Source: Armatimonadota bacterium (GTDB lineage: Bacteria > Sysuimicrobiota > Sysuimicrobiia > Sysuimicrobiales > Sysuimicrobiaceae). From it: a DNA stretch of 64,000 nucleotides. Where the stretch lies: NCBI GenBank assembly GCA_031460175.1, contig JAVKGW010000003.1, forward strand, positions 273,590 through 337,589, read 5' to 3'. The translations under genes were made by a program, and so were the position numbers. This document shows, in pieces, positions 10,093 through 19,109 of this stretch (the first letter of the stretch is position 1; the number at the start of each line of letters is the position of its first letter). Under the pieces are notes generated by a model, which worked only from the letters and a program-made list of their open reading frames with translations, had not been told where the DNA came from and made no database searches.

Positions 10093-10407
10093 TCACTTCT
10101 CCTCCGTTTTCCCCGCGGTCTTTGCCGTCGCCGGTGCGGACTGCTGGATCATGGCCTCCAGCTGGTGGAAGATCTCCTCCGGAACCGGCACCTCCAGGGC
10201 CCGCTCAAGCCGCTTCCCCTTGCGGGCCAGGGCCAGGCACTCCCAGTTGGGGTCCACGTAGGCTCCCCGGCCTGAGAGCTTGCGGCTGCGGGTGGTGTCT
10301 ACCACCACCTCCCCCGCGGGGGTGCGGACCACGCGGATCATCTCCATTTTGGGCCGCATCCCCCCACAGCCCACGCACATCCGGATGGGGATCTTCCGCC
10401 GCGGCAT
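10093..10407 (-). CDS. ylxR: YlxR/RnpM family RNA-binding protein (DUF448)
   Basis: 104 residues. N-terminal PIRMCVGCGGMRPKMEMIRVVR and the SGRGAYVDPNWECL block are the family signature. The tail is Ala/Thr/Lys-rich. It sits between nusA (3-nt gap) and infB as usual. The family binds RNA and has been linked to RNase P modulation in Firmicutes. No rplGA (YlxQ, L7Ae-type) gene follows it here. Confidence 0.93.
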   Translation of the reverse strand: MPRRKIPIRMCVGCGGMRPKMEMIRVVRTPAGEVVVDTTRSRKLSGRGAYVDPNWECLALARKGKRLERALEVPVPEEIFHQLEAMIQQSAPATAKTAGKTEEK

Positions 10408-10410
10408 CCG

Positions 10411-11526
10411 CTACGCGCCCTCCTGGACCTCCGTGGATTCCGCCAACTCCTCGGGGGTGAGGTCCCGGAACAGCCTGCGGGCCTCCGCCTCCCGCACCTG
10501 GGTTTCGCTCTTGATGTCGATCCGCCAACCCGTGAGCTTCGCCGCCAGCCGCGCATTCTGTCCCTCCCGACCGATGGCCAGGGACAGCTGGTTGTCGGGC
10601 ACGATCACGGTGGCGGTCCGGGTCTCCTCGTCGATCTCCACCCGGCTCACCTTCGCGGGCTGCAGGGCTGCGGCCACGAACTGGGCGGGATCCGGGCTCC
10701 AAGGGACGATGTCGATCTTCTCCCCCCGCAGCTCGTCCACCACCGCCTGCACCCGACTCCCCTTTGGTCCCACGCAGGCGCCCACGGGATCCACGTTGCG
10801 ATCCCGGGAGTACACCGCGATCTTGGTGCGGGAGCCGGGTTCCCGGGCGATGTTCTCGATGACCACGATCCCCTCCCGCAGCTCGGGTACCTCCTGCTCG
10901 AAGAGCTTGCGCACGAGCCCCGGGTGGGCCCGGGAGACGAAGATCTGAGGGCCCCGGTTGGTGGTGCGCACCTCCGTCACGTATACCTTGATGCGCTCCC
11001 CCTGCCGGTAGGTCTCCCGGGGGATCTGCTCCGTGGGCGGGAGCACGGCCTCCACGCGTCCCAGGTCCACGTACACGTTCCGCTTCTCGATCCGCTGAAC
11101 GATCCCCGTGACCACTTCCTTCTCGCGCTTCTCGAACTCTTTCTGCACCAGCTCCCGCTCCGCCTCCCGGATCCGCTGCACGATGACCTGCTTGGCGGTC
11201 TGAGCCGCGATGCGACCGAAGTCCCGGGGCGTGATCTCCTCCTCCACGAGGTCCCCGACCTGTGCCGTGGGATCCTCCCGACGCATCTCGTCCAAGGAGA
11301 TCTGCGTGGTGGGATCCTCCACCCGCTCCACCACGGTCTTGGTGCTGTACACCCGTACCTCCCCCGTCCTCGGGTCGAGCTCGACCCGGACGTTCTGGCC
11401 CGTGCCGCCGAAGTGCTTCTTGTAGGCGGACACGAGCGCGTTCTGGACCGCCTCGATGAGCACCTCCTTGGAGATGCCCCGTTCTTCCTCCAAGAGGTCC
11501 AGCGCGCGGATCAGCTCTCCGTTCAT
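10411..11526 (-). CDS. nusA: transcription termination/antitermination factor NusA
   Basis: About 371 residues. N-terminal RNA-polymerase-binding domain (MNGELIRALDLLEEERGISK), then an S1 domain (GIVQRIEKRNVYVDLGRVEAVLP), then KH1 and KH2 (RDRNVDPVGACVGPKGSRVQ and VPDNQLSLAIGREGQNARLA). It lacks the acidic repeats of E. coli NusA, like Gram-positive versions. The ATG at 11526 makes an ATGA overlap with rimP. Confidence 0.96.
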   Translation of the reverse strand: MNGELIRALDLLEEERGISKEVLIEAVQNALVSAYKKHFGGTGQNVRVELDPRTGEVRVYSTKTVVERVEDPTTQISLDEMRREDPTAQVGDLVEEEITPRDFGRIAAQTAKQVIVQRIREAERELVQKEFEKREKEVVTGIVQRIEKRNVYVDLGRVEAVLPPTEQIPRETYRQGERIKVYVTEVRTTNRGPQIFVSRAHPGLVRKLFEQEVPELREGIVVIENIAREPGSRTKIAVYSRDRNVDPVGACVGPKGSRVQAVVDELRGEKIDIVPWSPDPAQFVAAALQPAKVSRVEIDEETRTATVIVPDNQLSLAIGREGQNARLAAKLTGWRIDIKSETQVREAEARRLFRDLTPEELAESTEVQEGA

Positions 11527-12068
11527 CTGCCCTCCCACCTCGTTCGGAAATTTCCGGACCGGGCGTCCGAGCGGCGACGCAGATCCCGCCGGATCTCCTC
11601 GGGATCCACCCGCAGCCGAGCCTGGGCGATCTCCTCCAGGGGGATGTGGGCCTCTCGACCCCTCCCCAGGTCCACCACCACCCGTCCCGCCACGATCCCC
11701 CGCAGCCGCCCGGTGAAGTGGCGCTGGCCGGAGATCTCGGAGACGGTAGTGACCTCTACCAGCCGACCCGCAAACCGGTCGAAGTCCCCGGTCCGACGCA
11801 GGGGCCGGTCTAGCCCGGGCGAGGCCACCTCCAGGGTGTACCGGTGGAGGAAGAGATCCTCCACGTCCAGCTGGCGGGAGAGGCGCTCGGACAGTCGGGC
11901 GCAGTCCTCCACGGAGACCCCGCCCTCCCGGTCCACCAGGATCCGTAGGACCGTGCGGGCGCCCTGCCCCTCCAGTTCCACATCCACCAGCTCCAGCCCC
12001 ATCCGATCCGCGATGGGCTGGGCCAGCTCGCTCACCCGTCGAAGGATCACCTGCCGATCCGTGCCCAT
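11523..12068 (-). CDS. rimP: ribosome maturation factor RimP
   Basis: About 181 residues. RimP signatures LGLELVDVELEG-like (here MGLELVDVELEGQG), LRILVDREGGVSVEDCARLS and YTLEVASPGLDRPLRRTGDF are all present. It assists 30S assembly and is the first gene of this operon. The ATG at 12068 follows AGAGGGG closely. A longer open frame to 12359 runs through the promoter and leader hairpin and is not coding. Confidence 0.95.
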   Translation of the reverse strand: MGTDRQVILRRVSELAQPIADRMGLELVDVELEGQGARTVLRILVDREGGVSVEDCARLSERLSRQLDVEDLFLHRYTLEVASPGLDRPLRRTGDFDRFAGRLVEVTTVSEISGQRHFTGRLRGIVAGRVVVDLGRGREAHIPLEEIAQARLRVDPEEIRRDLRRRSDARSGNFRTRWEGR

Positions 12069-12086
12069 AGTCCCCTCTAAAACGAA

Positions 12087-12109
12087 GGAGTGGGCTTCCG
12101 ACCCACTCC
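12087..12109 (-). promoter_or_regulatory. leader hairpin of the rimP-nusA-infB operon
   Basis: A perfect 8-bp GC-rich stem (12087-12094 with 12102-12109, loop 7 nt) lies about 20 nt before the rimP start, downstream of the predicted promoter. On the transcribed strand it is followed by TTCGTTTT, so it resembles a short intrinsic terminator and could act as an attenuator. Hairpins in the rimP/nusA leader occur in several bacterial groups; the mechanism here is inferred. Confidence 0.55.
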
Positions 12110-12159
12110 CGCGTGCGCGCCACAACACCTTCCTTACGCCTACCTGGCCGCTCAGGGTC

Positions 12160-12188
12160 AGCATACCACGTCTCCGCCCAACCGGCAA
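12160..12188 (-). promoter_or_regulatory. sigma70-type promoter for rimP operon
   Basis: On the minus strand TTGCCG (12183-12188) and TATGCT (12160-12165) are separated by exactly 17 nt. Initiation near 12153 would give a leader of about 85 nt that includes the hairpin at 12087-12109. It lies in the asnS-rimP spacer. Confidence 0.65.
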
Positions 12189-12249
12189 CCTGCTCCCGCG
12201 GAGTGCCGCACAGATGTCCGGGGGGTCCGCAACGGCGGCGCCGGCCCGC

Positions 12250-13548
12250 TCAGGGGCCGAGCCGGTAGAGGAGCCGGGGGAAGGGGATGGCCTCCCGCAC
12301 GTGATCCAGGCCGCAGATCCACGCCACCGTCCGCTCGATCCCCAGCCCGAACCCCGCATGGGGTACGGAGCCGTACCGCCGCAGGTCCAGATACCACGCG
12401 TAGGGCTCCGGGGGGAGTCCGTGCTCGGCGAGCCGTCGCTCCAGGAGCGCCAGGTCGTGGATCCGCTGCCCCCCGCCGATGATCTCCCCGTACCCTTCGG
12501 GAGCCAGGAGGTCGAAGTTCAGGACCACCTCTGGGCGTTCCGGGTCGGGCTGCATGTAGAAGGCCTTGCAGGCCGCGGGGTAGCGGTGCACGAACACGGG
12601 GCGATCGAAGGCGCGGCTGAGGACCGTCTCCTCATCCCCCCCGAAGTCCTTCCCCCAGGGCATCACGAGACCGGCCTCGTTCACCCGCCGCACCGCTTCG
12701 TCGTAGGAGATGCGGGGGAACGGCGGGCGGACCCGCTCCAGCGCCCCGAGATCCCGACCGAGGAGGTGGAGCTCGGCCCGTCGGTGTCGGAGCACCTCCT
12801 CCACGATGGCCACCACGAGCCCCTCCGCGAGCGCCATGCACTCCTCCAGGCCCATGTAGGCGGCCTCCGGCTCCAGCATCCAGAACTCCGTGAGGTGGCG
12901 CCGGGTTTTGGACTTCTCCGCCCGGAAGGTCGGGCCCAGGCAGTACACCCGGCCGAAGGCCATGGCCGCGGCCTCCATGTACAGCTGTCCGCTCTGGGTG
13001 AGGTAGGCCTTGCGGTCGAAGTAGTCCACCTCGAAGAGGGTGGTGGTCCCCTCTACCGCGGCGGGCGTGAGGATGGGCGCGTCTACCCGGAGGTATCCCT
13101 GCCCCTGGAGGTAAGCCTCCGCGGCCCGGATCACGTCTGCCCGGATGCGGAGCACAGCGTTCGGGCGGCGGCTGCGGAGCCACAGGTGCCGGTGATCCAG
13201 CAGGAACTCAATCCCGTGCTCCTTCGGGGTGATGGGATACCCTTCCGCCCGATGCACGATCCAGAGATCCCGCACCGCGACCTCGTATCCGCCCGGCGCC
13301 CGGGCATCCTCCCGCACCACCCCTCGGACGATGAGGGCGGACTCCTGGGTGAGGGCGTCGTAGAGGCGGAACAGGTCGTCGGAGGCTTCGGGCTTCGCCA
13401 GGACCGCCTGGAGGATGCCGGAGCCGTCCCGCACCAGCAGGAACCGGACCTTGCCGCTGCTCCGCTTGTCATACAGCCACCCCCGCAGTTCCACCTCCTC
13501 CCCCACGTGCCGGCTCACCTCACACACGCGGATCCACCTCGCCTCCAT
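12250..13548 (-). CDS. asnS: asparaginyl-tRNA synthetase
   Basis: About 432 residues, class II synthetase. N-terminal OB-fold anticodon-binding domain ([24 protein letters not shown]) is followed by the catalytic domain with motif 2 ([27 protein letters not shown]) and motif 3 ([27 protein letters not shown]). AsnS rather than AspS is favoured by the short catalytic domain without the bacterial AspS insertion and by the [10 protein letters not shown] segment; I judge this from recall of the families. ATG at 13548 has GGGAGG upstream. It is divergent from pfp. Confidence 0.9.
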   Translation of the reverse strand: MEARWIRVCEVSRHVGEEVELRGWLYDKRSSGKVRFLLVRDGSGILQAVLAKPEASDDLFRLYDALTQESALIVRGVVREDARAPGGYEVAVRDLWIVHRAEGYPITPKEHGIEFLLDHRHLWLRSRRPNAVLRIRADVIRAAEAYLQGQGYLRVDAPILTPAAVEGTTTLFEVDYFDRKAYLTQSGQLYMEAAAMAFGRVYCLGPTFRAEKSKTRRHLTEFWMLEPEAAYMGLEECMALAEGLVVAIVEEVLRHRRAELHLLGRDLGALERVRPPFPRISYDEAVRRVNEAGLVMPWGKDFGGDEETVLSRAFDRPVFVHRYPAACKAFYMQPDPERPEVVLNFDLLAPEGYGEIIGGGQRIHDLALLERRLAEHGLPPEPYAWYLDLRRYGSVPHAGFGLGIERTVAWICGLDHVREAIPFPRLLYRLGP

Positions 13549-13636
13549 GCGCCACCTCCCGAACCTAATCATGCGGGTTGCCCGAAGGCGGCGCGAGCCC
13601 TCATCCTAAACCCAGACGCCGAAAGGGTGGTGTGGC

Positions 13637-14938
13637 ATGGACCCTCGGGGAAAGGACCTGGGCATCCTGGTGGGCGGGGGACCGGCTCCCGGGATCAACG
13701 GGGTCATCGGGGCCGTCACCATCGAGGCCCGAAACCGGGGACTCCGGGTTTGGGGGATCTACGATGGGTGGCAGTGGCTCATGCAGGAGGAGGCCCGGAC
13801 CCTGCGGGAGCGGGGGCACGTGCGGGAGCTCCAGATCGCGGACGTCTCCCGGATCCACTTCGACGGCGGATCCCTCCTCCGGGCCTCCCGGGCAAACCCC
13901 ACCCGGCGGGAGGAGGACCTGAACCGGGTGGTCCGCAACCTCCAGGAGCTGGGAATCGGGTATCTCGTCACCGTGGGGGGAGACGACACCGCCTTCGCCG
14001 CGGCCCGGGTGTGCGAGCGGGCGCGGGGCGCCATCCGGTTCGTCCACGTGCCCAAGACGATCGACAACGACCTCCCGCTCCCGGGCGGAGCGCCCACCTT
14101 CGGGTTCAACACCGCCAAGCAGGTGGGGTTTGAACTGGTGCGCAACCTCATGGAGGACTCCCGCACCACGAACCGCTGGTTCTTCATCAGCGTCATGGGC
14201 CGCAGTGCGGGGCACCTGGCCCTGGGCATCGGGAAGGCGGCGGGCGCCACCCTCACCTTGATCCCGGAAGAGTTCCCCGAGCGGACCTCCCTGACCCTGG
14301 TGGCGGACGTGCTGGAAGCGGCCATGCTGAAGCGTCGGGTCATGGGACGGGAGGACGGGGTGGCCATCGTGGCGGAAGGGATCTTGGAGCGGGTGCCGGA
14401 GGAGGAGCTGGCCGCGCAGGAGGGTGTCCGGATCGTACGGGACCCCTACGGTCATCTGCGCCTGGCGGAACTGGATCTGGCGTACATCCTGAAGAGCATG
14501 GTGGAGCGGCGGTTCAGGGATCGGGGGGAGCAGATCACCATCGTGCACAAGAGCATCGGGTACGAGCTGCGGTGCGCCCCGCCCATCGCCTCGGATTCCG
14601 AGTACGTGCGGGACCTCGGCTACGGAGCGGTGCGCTACCTCCTGGAAGAGGCCGGGTCCCAGGGAGCCATGGTGTGCATGGAGGCGGGGCAGCTGCGTTA
14701 CGTGGACTTCACGGAGCTGCTGGACCCCCAGACGGGACGGACCCGGGTGCGTCGGGTGGACCTCCAGTCCACCGCCTACCGGGTGGCCCGGGAGTACATG
14801 ATCCGCCTGGAGCCGGAGGACCTACGGGACCCGCAGATGCTGCGACGGCTGAGCGCGGCCGCGGGGATGACCCCCGAGGCGTTCCGGGCCCGATACGAAC
14901 CCGCAGCGCGGGTGGGATCCCTCACCACAGGTACCTGA
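13637..14938 (+). CDS. pfp: 6-phosphofructokinase, pyrophosphate-dependent type
   Basis: 433 residues. Nucleotide/pyrophosphate loop GGGPAPGING (13-22), then VGGDDT (113-118) and PKTIDND (139-145). In this superfamily a second Asp in GGDD, together with Lys in PKTIDND, marks PPi-dependent enzymes; ATP enzymes have GGDG and PGTIDND. It therefore should phosphorylate fructose 6-phosphate reversibly with PPi. It is monocistronic, diverges from asnS and converges with the small cysteine-rich gene, overlapping it by 17 nt. The donor assignment is inferred from residues only. Confidence 0.88.
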   Translation: MDPRGKDLGILVGGGPAPGINGVIGAVTIEARNRGLRVWGIYDGWQWLMQEEARTLRERGHVRELQIADVSRIHFDGGSLLRASRANPTRREEDLNRVVRNLQELGIGYLVTVGGDDTAFAAARVCERARGAIRFVHVPKTIDNDLPLPGGAPTFGFNTAKQVGFELVRNLMEDSRTTNRWFFISVMGRSAGHLALGIGKAAGATLTLIPEEFPERTSLTLVADVLEAAMLKRRVMGREDGVAIVAEGILERVPEEELAAQEGVRIVRDPYGHLRLAELDLAYILKSMVERRFRDRGEQITIVHKSIGYELRCAPPIASDSEYVRDLGYGAVRYLLEEAGSQGAMVCMEAGQLRYVDFTELLDPQTGRTRVRRVDLQSTAYRVAREYMIRLEPEDLRDPQMLRRLSAAAGMTPEAFRARYEPAARVGSLTTGT

Positions 14939-15320
14939 ACTTCGCGGCGAACCGGCGCTCCAGGTCCTCCCGGTGCAGGAAGTAGACGGGACACTGCCGG
15001 AGCATGCAGATGTGCAGGGCCTGGTTGCAGTAAGCCTCCGGAACCTCCCAGCACTTCCGATTCAGGAAAAACGCGAAGCACACCCCCCGACGCTCGTCGT
15101 AGCTCTGCAGCTCCTCCAGCTCCACAGAAGGTTGCCGGGATCCCGCGGGGCCCGCGGCCGGCACGGAGGGGGCCGTCGTGGGCGTCTCCGGGTCCGGGAG
15201 TGGCCGGCCGCTACTCGTCCCCTCCGAATGGCTGGGGGCTTCCAGCTCGCGCAGCTTCTGGCTCGTGTCCTGGATGAGGGCCCGGATCCCGCGTCGGAGT
15301 TCCTCCCGCGATCTGCTCAC
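14922..15320 (-). CDS. small cysteine-rich protein of unknown function downstream of parA
   Basis: 132 residues from a GTG start. A charged helical N-terminus (SREELRRGIRALIQDTSQKL) and a Pro/Ser/Thr-rich linker lead to a conserved-looking C-terminal domain with five cysteines: GVCFAFFLNRKCWEV, YCNQALHICM, RQCPVYFLH. The KCWE...CPVY spacing recalls small metal or Fe-S-binding cysteine clusters in signalling proteins, but I do not recognise the family. Its first 110 nt overlap the 3' end of parA in another frame; this is either a real overlap or a sign that ParA originally ended earlier. It may act with ParA. Confidence 0.6.
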   Translation of the reverse strand: MSRSREELRRGIRALIQDTSQKLRELEAPSHSEGTSSGRPLPDPETPTTAPSVPAAGPAGSRQPSVELEELQSYDERRGVCFAFFLNRKCWEVPEAYCNQALHICMLRQCPVYFLHREDLERRFAAKFRYLW

Positions 15321-16110
15321 GTGCCACCACCTCTTTTGCCAGGCTCATGTACTCCTGTGCCCCCCGAGATTGGGGGAGGTGCAGGAAGATGGGGACCCCC
15401 GCCATGGAGGACTCCACCAGTTTAATGCTGAAGTGAATGGTGGTCTGGAAAACCTTCTCCCCGAAGAACTCGTGGATTCCCCGCAGGATCTCCCGGCTGA
15501 GGTTGTTGCGGCCGTCGTACATGGTGGCAAGCACCCCCAGGATCTCCACCCGATGCCCGATCTCATCCCGCACCATCTGGAGGGTACGCAGCAGCTGCCG
15601 CATCCCCAGCAGGGCGTAGTAGTGGGTCTGGATGGGGATGACGATCTGGTCCGCGGCCACGAGGGCGTTCAGGGTCAGCAGCCCCAGGGAAGGGGGGGTG
15701 TCGATGACCACGAAATCGTACCGATCCCGCAGGGGCTCGAGCTTCCGACGCAGGACGTGCTCCCGCCCGATCCGAGCCACGAGCTCCAACTCCGCGGCGG
15801 CCAGGTCAATGGAGGAGGGAGCCACCGCAAGGCCTGGGACCGTGGAGGGCCGCAGGATGTCCTCCAGGGAGATGCCGCCCCCATCCGTACGGCTCTCCGT
15901 GATCACGTGGTAGATGGTCTGTTCCAGCTCCCCGGGTTCCAAGCCCAGGCTCACCGTGGCGTTCGCCTGCGGATCCAGATCCACCAGCAGCACCCGGAAG
16001 CCCAGGGCCGCCAGGCACGCCCCGAGGTTCACTGCGGTGGTGGTCTTCCCACAGCCCCCTTTCTGGTTGACGAGGGCGATGACGCGCCCCGCGTCTTGCC
16101 CCCGTGCCAT
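15211..16110 (-). CDS. parA: ParA/Soj-family ATPase (orphan)
   Basis: About 299 residues. Deviant Walker A KGGCGKTT (17-24), preceded by VIALVNQ; Walker A' block VLLVDLDPQANATVSLGL; Walker B FVVIDTPPSLGLLTLNAL. Such ATPases position DNA or protein cargo. ParA of this type usually ends near the LAKEVVARE block, about residue 262; the further 37 residues are Gly/Pro-rich and overlap the next gene. No parB or parS lies next to it. Start ATG at 16110, 26 nt after cca, with only a weak ribosome binding site. Confidence 0.9.
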   Translation of the reverse strand: MARGQDAGRVIALVNQKGGCGKTTTAVNLGACLAALGFRVLLVDLDPQANATVSLGLEPGELEQTIYHVITESRTDGGGISLEDILRPSTVPGLAVAPSSIDLAAAELELVARIGREHVLRRKLEPLRDRYDFVVIDTPPSLGLLTLNALVAADQIVIPIQTHYYALLGMRQLLRTLQMVRDEIGHRVEILGVLATMYDGRNNLSREILRGIHEFFGEKVFQTTIHFSIKLVESSMAGVPIFLHLPQSRGAQEYMSLAKEVVAREQIAGGTPTRDPGPHPGHEPEAARAGSPQPFGGDE

Positions 16111-16136
16111 CTCGGATCTCTGTTCCGTCCACGGGC

Positions 16137-17507
16137 TCACGGGACCGTTCGGACCTCCCCTGGGGGTTCCGGGTGCGAGTTCGACCCAGGAAGGGACTTT
16201 TCCTGCGCGCGCAGGAGTTCGCGGACGAGCGCCAAGGCCTCCTCCCGGGTCCGCACCCGCCCCTCCAGCTGGGCATCCCGCACCGCCTCCAGCAACTCCC
16301 GGAATGGGGGGCCGGGTCGAAGCCCCAGGGCGATGAGATCGTCCCCGGTGAGGAGTCTGGGCGGGTTCACCTCCTCGGGTCGGAGCTCCGCGCGGGTGGC
16401 GAGGATCCACTCGTACGTGGTGAGATCTCCGTGGCTCGCCACGCAGTCCGCCCGGTACAGTTCCAAGAGCTCCTCGAAGTCCGAACGGGCGAAGAACCGC
16501 CTGCGCTTGGCCTCCCGCATGCGGGGGAGGTCCGCGAGCCGCATGTGGTCCCGGACCAGGGCCACGATCCGTTCGGTTTCCTCGCGGCTCAGCCGGAGGC
16601 GCTGGCAGACCTCCCGAGCCCGTTCGGCGCCCACCCGGTCGTGACCGGGGAACCGGATCCGGCCGTCCCGCGTGAGGGTCAAGGGCTTGCCGATATCGTG
16701 CAACAGGGTGGCGAAGGCCAGCACCGCGGAAGGGTCCCGCAGGGCGTCCAGGGCCAGGACGGTGTGGGTGAACACGTCCCCTTCCGGGTGGTACTCGGGC
16801 GGCTGCACGACGCCCTTCATCGCCGCCACCTCCGGGAGGATCTGGGAGAGGAGCCCGGTTTCGTCCAATAGCCGGAGCCCGCGAGCGCGGCGGGGACCGG
16901 TGAGGAGGCGTGCGAGCTCGTCCCGGATTCGCTCCCAGCTCGTGGTGCGGATGCGATCCGCCAGGGCCCGGATGGCCTGCAGCGTATCCGGCTCGATCTC
17001 GAAATCGAGCTCGCATGCAAGCCGCACCGCCCGCAGCATCCGGAGCCGGTCCTCCTGGAAGCGCTCCCGGGGATCTCCGATGGTACGGATCCGCCGCCGC
17101 AGGAGATCCTGCTGTCCACCGACCCAGTCGTAAAGGGTACCGGTGAGGGGATCGTACAGCAGCCCGTTAATGGTGAAGTCCCGTCGGGCCACGTCCTCGC
17201 GGGCAGAGCTGTAACGCACTTCCGAGGGATGCCGGCCATCGAGATACGGGCCCTCCACTCGGAAGGTGGCCACCTCGACCCAGTGATCCCCCATCCGCAC
17301 GCGGACCACGCCAAAGGCCACCCCCACGGGGAAGGCATGGGGGAACAGGTGCAGGACCTCTTCAGGCCGGGCGGAGGTGGCCACATCATAGTCCTTGGGG
17401 GTTCGCCCGAGAAGCAGGTCCCGGACGCACCCCCCTGCCCAGTACGCCTCGTACCCGGCTTCCCGGAGGCGCCGGACGACCTCCCGGGCGGACTCCGCGG
17501 GGCTCAG
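16137..17507 (-). CDS. cca: CCA-adding tRNA nucleotidyltransferase / poly(A) polymerase family with HD domain
   Basis: About 456 residues. Class II nucleotidyltransferase head with GGCVRDLLLGRTPKDYDVAT (motif A, metal-binding DYD), RRDFTINGLLYDP and DRLRMLRAVRLA, then an HD phosphohydrolase domain (LLHDIGKP). It should build or repair tRNA 3' CCA ends, and the one tRNA gene in this window does not encode CCA. The frame contains no ATG/GTG/TTG that fits. The best start is a CTG at 17507 sharing CTGA with the ytxH-like stop, preceded by GGAGG. The start is therefore uncertain; the product call is firm. Confidence 0.9.
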   Translation of the reverse strand: MSPAESAREVVRRLREAGYEAYWAGGCVRDLLLGRTPKDYDVATSARPEEVLHLFPHAFPVGVAFGVVRVRMGDHWVEVATFRVEGPYLDGRHPSEVRYSSAREDVARRDFTINGLLYDPLTGTLYDWVGGQQDLLRRRIRTIGDPRERFQEDRLRMLRAVRLACELDFEIEPDTLQAIRALADRIRTTSWERIRDELARLLTGPRRARGLRLLDETGLLSQILPEVAAMKGVVQPPEYHPEGDVFTHTVLALDALRDPSAVLAFATLLHDIGKPLTLTRDGRIRFPGHDRVGAERAREVCQRLRLSREETERIVALVRDHMRLADLPRMREAKRRRFFARSDFEELLELYRADCVASHGDLTTYEWILATRAELRPEEVNPPRLLTGDDLIALGLRPGPPFRELLEAVRDAQLEGRVRTREEALALVRELLRAQEKSLPGSNSHPEPPGEVRTVP

Positions 17508-17833
17508 CGTTCCTCCAGCTCCTCCAACCGGCCCAGCATCTCCTCCCGTTGCTCCTGAGCCGCCTCCTTGCCCCGCACGATGGCCTCCCGGACCCGCTCG
17601 GCCCCCTGCTCCACCACCTCCCGGCCCCGCTGGAGCACCGTCTCCGCGGTATCGCGGACCCGCTCCGTAAGGGTCTGGGTTCCCTCCCGCAACCGGCCCG
17701 CGAGCTCCTCCGTCCGTTCCTTCAACCGGTGGCGCACCCGCTCCCCGGGTTGGGAGGTCAGCAGCAACCCCAACCCGATCCCCACCAAGGCACCCACCAC
17801 GAATCCGCTGAGGAAATCGGAACGCTCCGCCAT
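17504..17833 (-). CDS. YtxH-like membrane-anchored helical protein
   Basis: 109 residues. One N-terminal glycine-rich membrane segment (FLSGFVVGALVGIGLGLLLT) followed by SQPGERVRHRLKERTEEL and a long charged helix to the end. This is the layout of YtxH-domain proteins, whose role is poorly defined and is often linked to stress. It lies 14 nt after mnmA and is coupled to cca. Confidence 0.75.
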   Translation of the reverse strand: MAERSDFLSGFVVGALVGIGLGLLLTSQPGERVRHRLKERTEELAGRLREGTQTLTERVRDTAETVLQRGREVVEQGAERVREAIVRGKEAAQEQREEMLGRLEELEER

Positions 17834-17847
17834 CCCGCATCCCTCCT

Positions 17848-18972
17848 CTATCCGGTGTAGACAGGCACCGCCACGGCCTGCTCGAACCGCTCCCCCCCCA
17901 CGGTGCGTACCCGGCGCACCACGCCTCCGCCCAGCACCTCCTCCCCTTGGTAGAGGCAAGCCACTTGCCCCGCGTTCGTGGCCCAGGGAGGATTCCAAAA
18001 CCGCACCCGCACCGTGTCCCCCCGGCACTCCACCTCTCCCGGGACATCCTGGGCGCCGTGGCGCAGACGCACGGTCGCTGCGAACCGACTGGCCGGGGGC
18101 TGCCCCTGTACCCAGGACACCTCCTCCAGCTCCACCTCCGTGGCCCGCAGATCCGCTTCTTCTCCGACCACGAGGGCGTTGCGGTCCGCCAGGATGGCCA
18201 CCACATACCGGGGCTTGCCCGTGGCGAGACCGAGTCCCCGGCGCTGTCCCACGGTGTACCGGGCAATTCCCCGGTGCGTCCCCAGGAGTCTGCCCTCCGT
18301 GTCGTAGATGGGGCCCGGCCGAAGGGCCTCCGGGGCGAACCGGGCCACCACCTGGGTGTAGTGTCCCCGGGGCACGAAACAGATCTCCTGGCTTTCGGGC
18401 TTGTCCGCCACACAAAGCCCCAGACGCCGGGCCACCTCCCGGACCTGGGGCTTTGTGAGCTCCCCGACCGGGAGGAGCAACCGCGCGAGCTCCCGCTGGG
18501 TGAGGGCGTAGAGGACGTAGGACTGATCCTTGGCGCGATCCACGGCGCGCAGGAGCCGGAACCGTCCTGCTTCACGGTGCACCCGGGCGTAGTGGCCCGT
18601 CGCGAGGTAATCCATCCCCAGGGCAGCCACCTTCTCGAGCAGCAGGGAGAACTTGATGCGCCGATTGCAGGCCACGCAGGGGTTGGGAGTCCGGCCCTGG
18701 GCATAGGCCTCCGCGAAGGGGCGGATCACGGCGGCCTCGAAGGCTTCCCGCAGGTTCAGGACGTAGTGGGGGATGCCCAACCGGCGCGCCACGGCCCGGG
18801 CATCCTCCACCGCCCCGATCCCGCAGCACCCGGAGCCCGCCTCCTCCGCGGGGAGCCAGCTGGGCCACAGGTTCATGGTGAGGCCCACCACCTCGTGCCC
18901 GGCCTCCACGAGGAGGGCCGCGGCCACCGAGCTGTCCACGCCACCGCTCATGGCCACCGCGACGCGCGCCAT
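17848..18972 (-). CDS. mnmA: tRNA-specific 2-thiouridylase MnmA
   Basis: About 374 residues. PP-loop [15 protein letters not shown] at the N-terminus activates U34 with ATP. Catalytic cysteines lie in [16 protein letters not shown] and SQEICFVP, as in MnmA. The C-terminal beta-barrel segment is present. It thiolates the wobble U of Lys, Glu and Gln tRNAs. Start ATG at 18972 with GGAGGG; a longer frame to 19191 overlaps the promoter and is rejected. Confidence 0.95.
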   Translation of the reverse strand: MARVAVAMSGGVDSSVAAALLVEAGHEVVGLTMNLWPSWLPAEEAGSGCCGIGAVEDARAVARRLGIPHYVLNLREAFEAAVIRPFAEAYAQGRTPNPCVACNRRIKFSLLLEKVAALGMDYLATGHYARVHREAGRFRLLRAVDRAKDQSYVLYALTQRELARLLLPVGELTKPQVREVARRLGLCVADKPESQEICFVPRGHYTQVVARFAPEALRPGPIYDTEGRLLGTHRGIARYTVGQRRGLGLATGKPRYVVAILADRNALVVGEEADLRATEVELEEVSWVQGQPPASRFAATVRLRHGAQDVPGEVECRGDTVRVRFWNPPWATNAGQVACLYQGEEVLGGGVVRRVRTVGGERFEQAVAVPVYTG

Positions 18973-18987
18973 GCTCCCTCCGTTTTC

Positions 18988-18993
18988 ATCATA
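18988..18993 (-). promoter_or_regulatory. extended -10 element for mnmA
   Basis: Minus strand reads TGGTATGAT, a TGn-extended -10. Transcription would start about 9-10 nt before the mnmA ATG, leaving just the GGAGGG ribosome binding site. No convincing -35 hexamer is seen. Confidence 0.45.
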
Positions 18994-19028
18994 CCACCCC
19001 CGTCCGGCGCGGTCCGGGCCGAGGTACC

Positions 19029-19058
19029 TTGCGGAGAGGGCGGGATCCACAGTAAAAA
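19029..19058 (+). promoter_or_regulatory. candidate promoter for the liv-type ABC operon
   Basis: TTGCGG (19029-19034) and TAAAAA (19053-19058) with an 18-nt spacer, about 50 nt before the substrate-binding protein start, in the divergent mnmA/ABC spacer. Hexamers are imperfect. Confidence 0.4.
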
Positions 19059-19109
19059 TAGAAAGGCTCGATGGACCCGATAAAAACCGTGAGACGGGAG
19101 GGAATGGGC

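Noticed and set aside
6634..10275. Very long plus-strand open frame (over 1200 codons) opposite nrnA to ylxR
   Set aside because: It mirrors infB and neighbours in the GC-rich antisense frame, has no domain signature and no ribosome binding site; the minus-strand genes are unequivocal.
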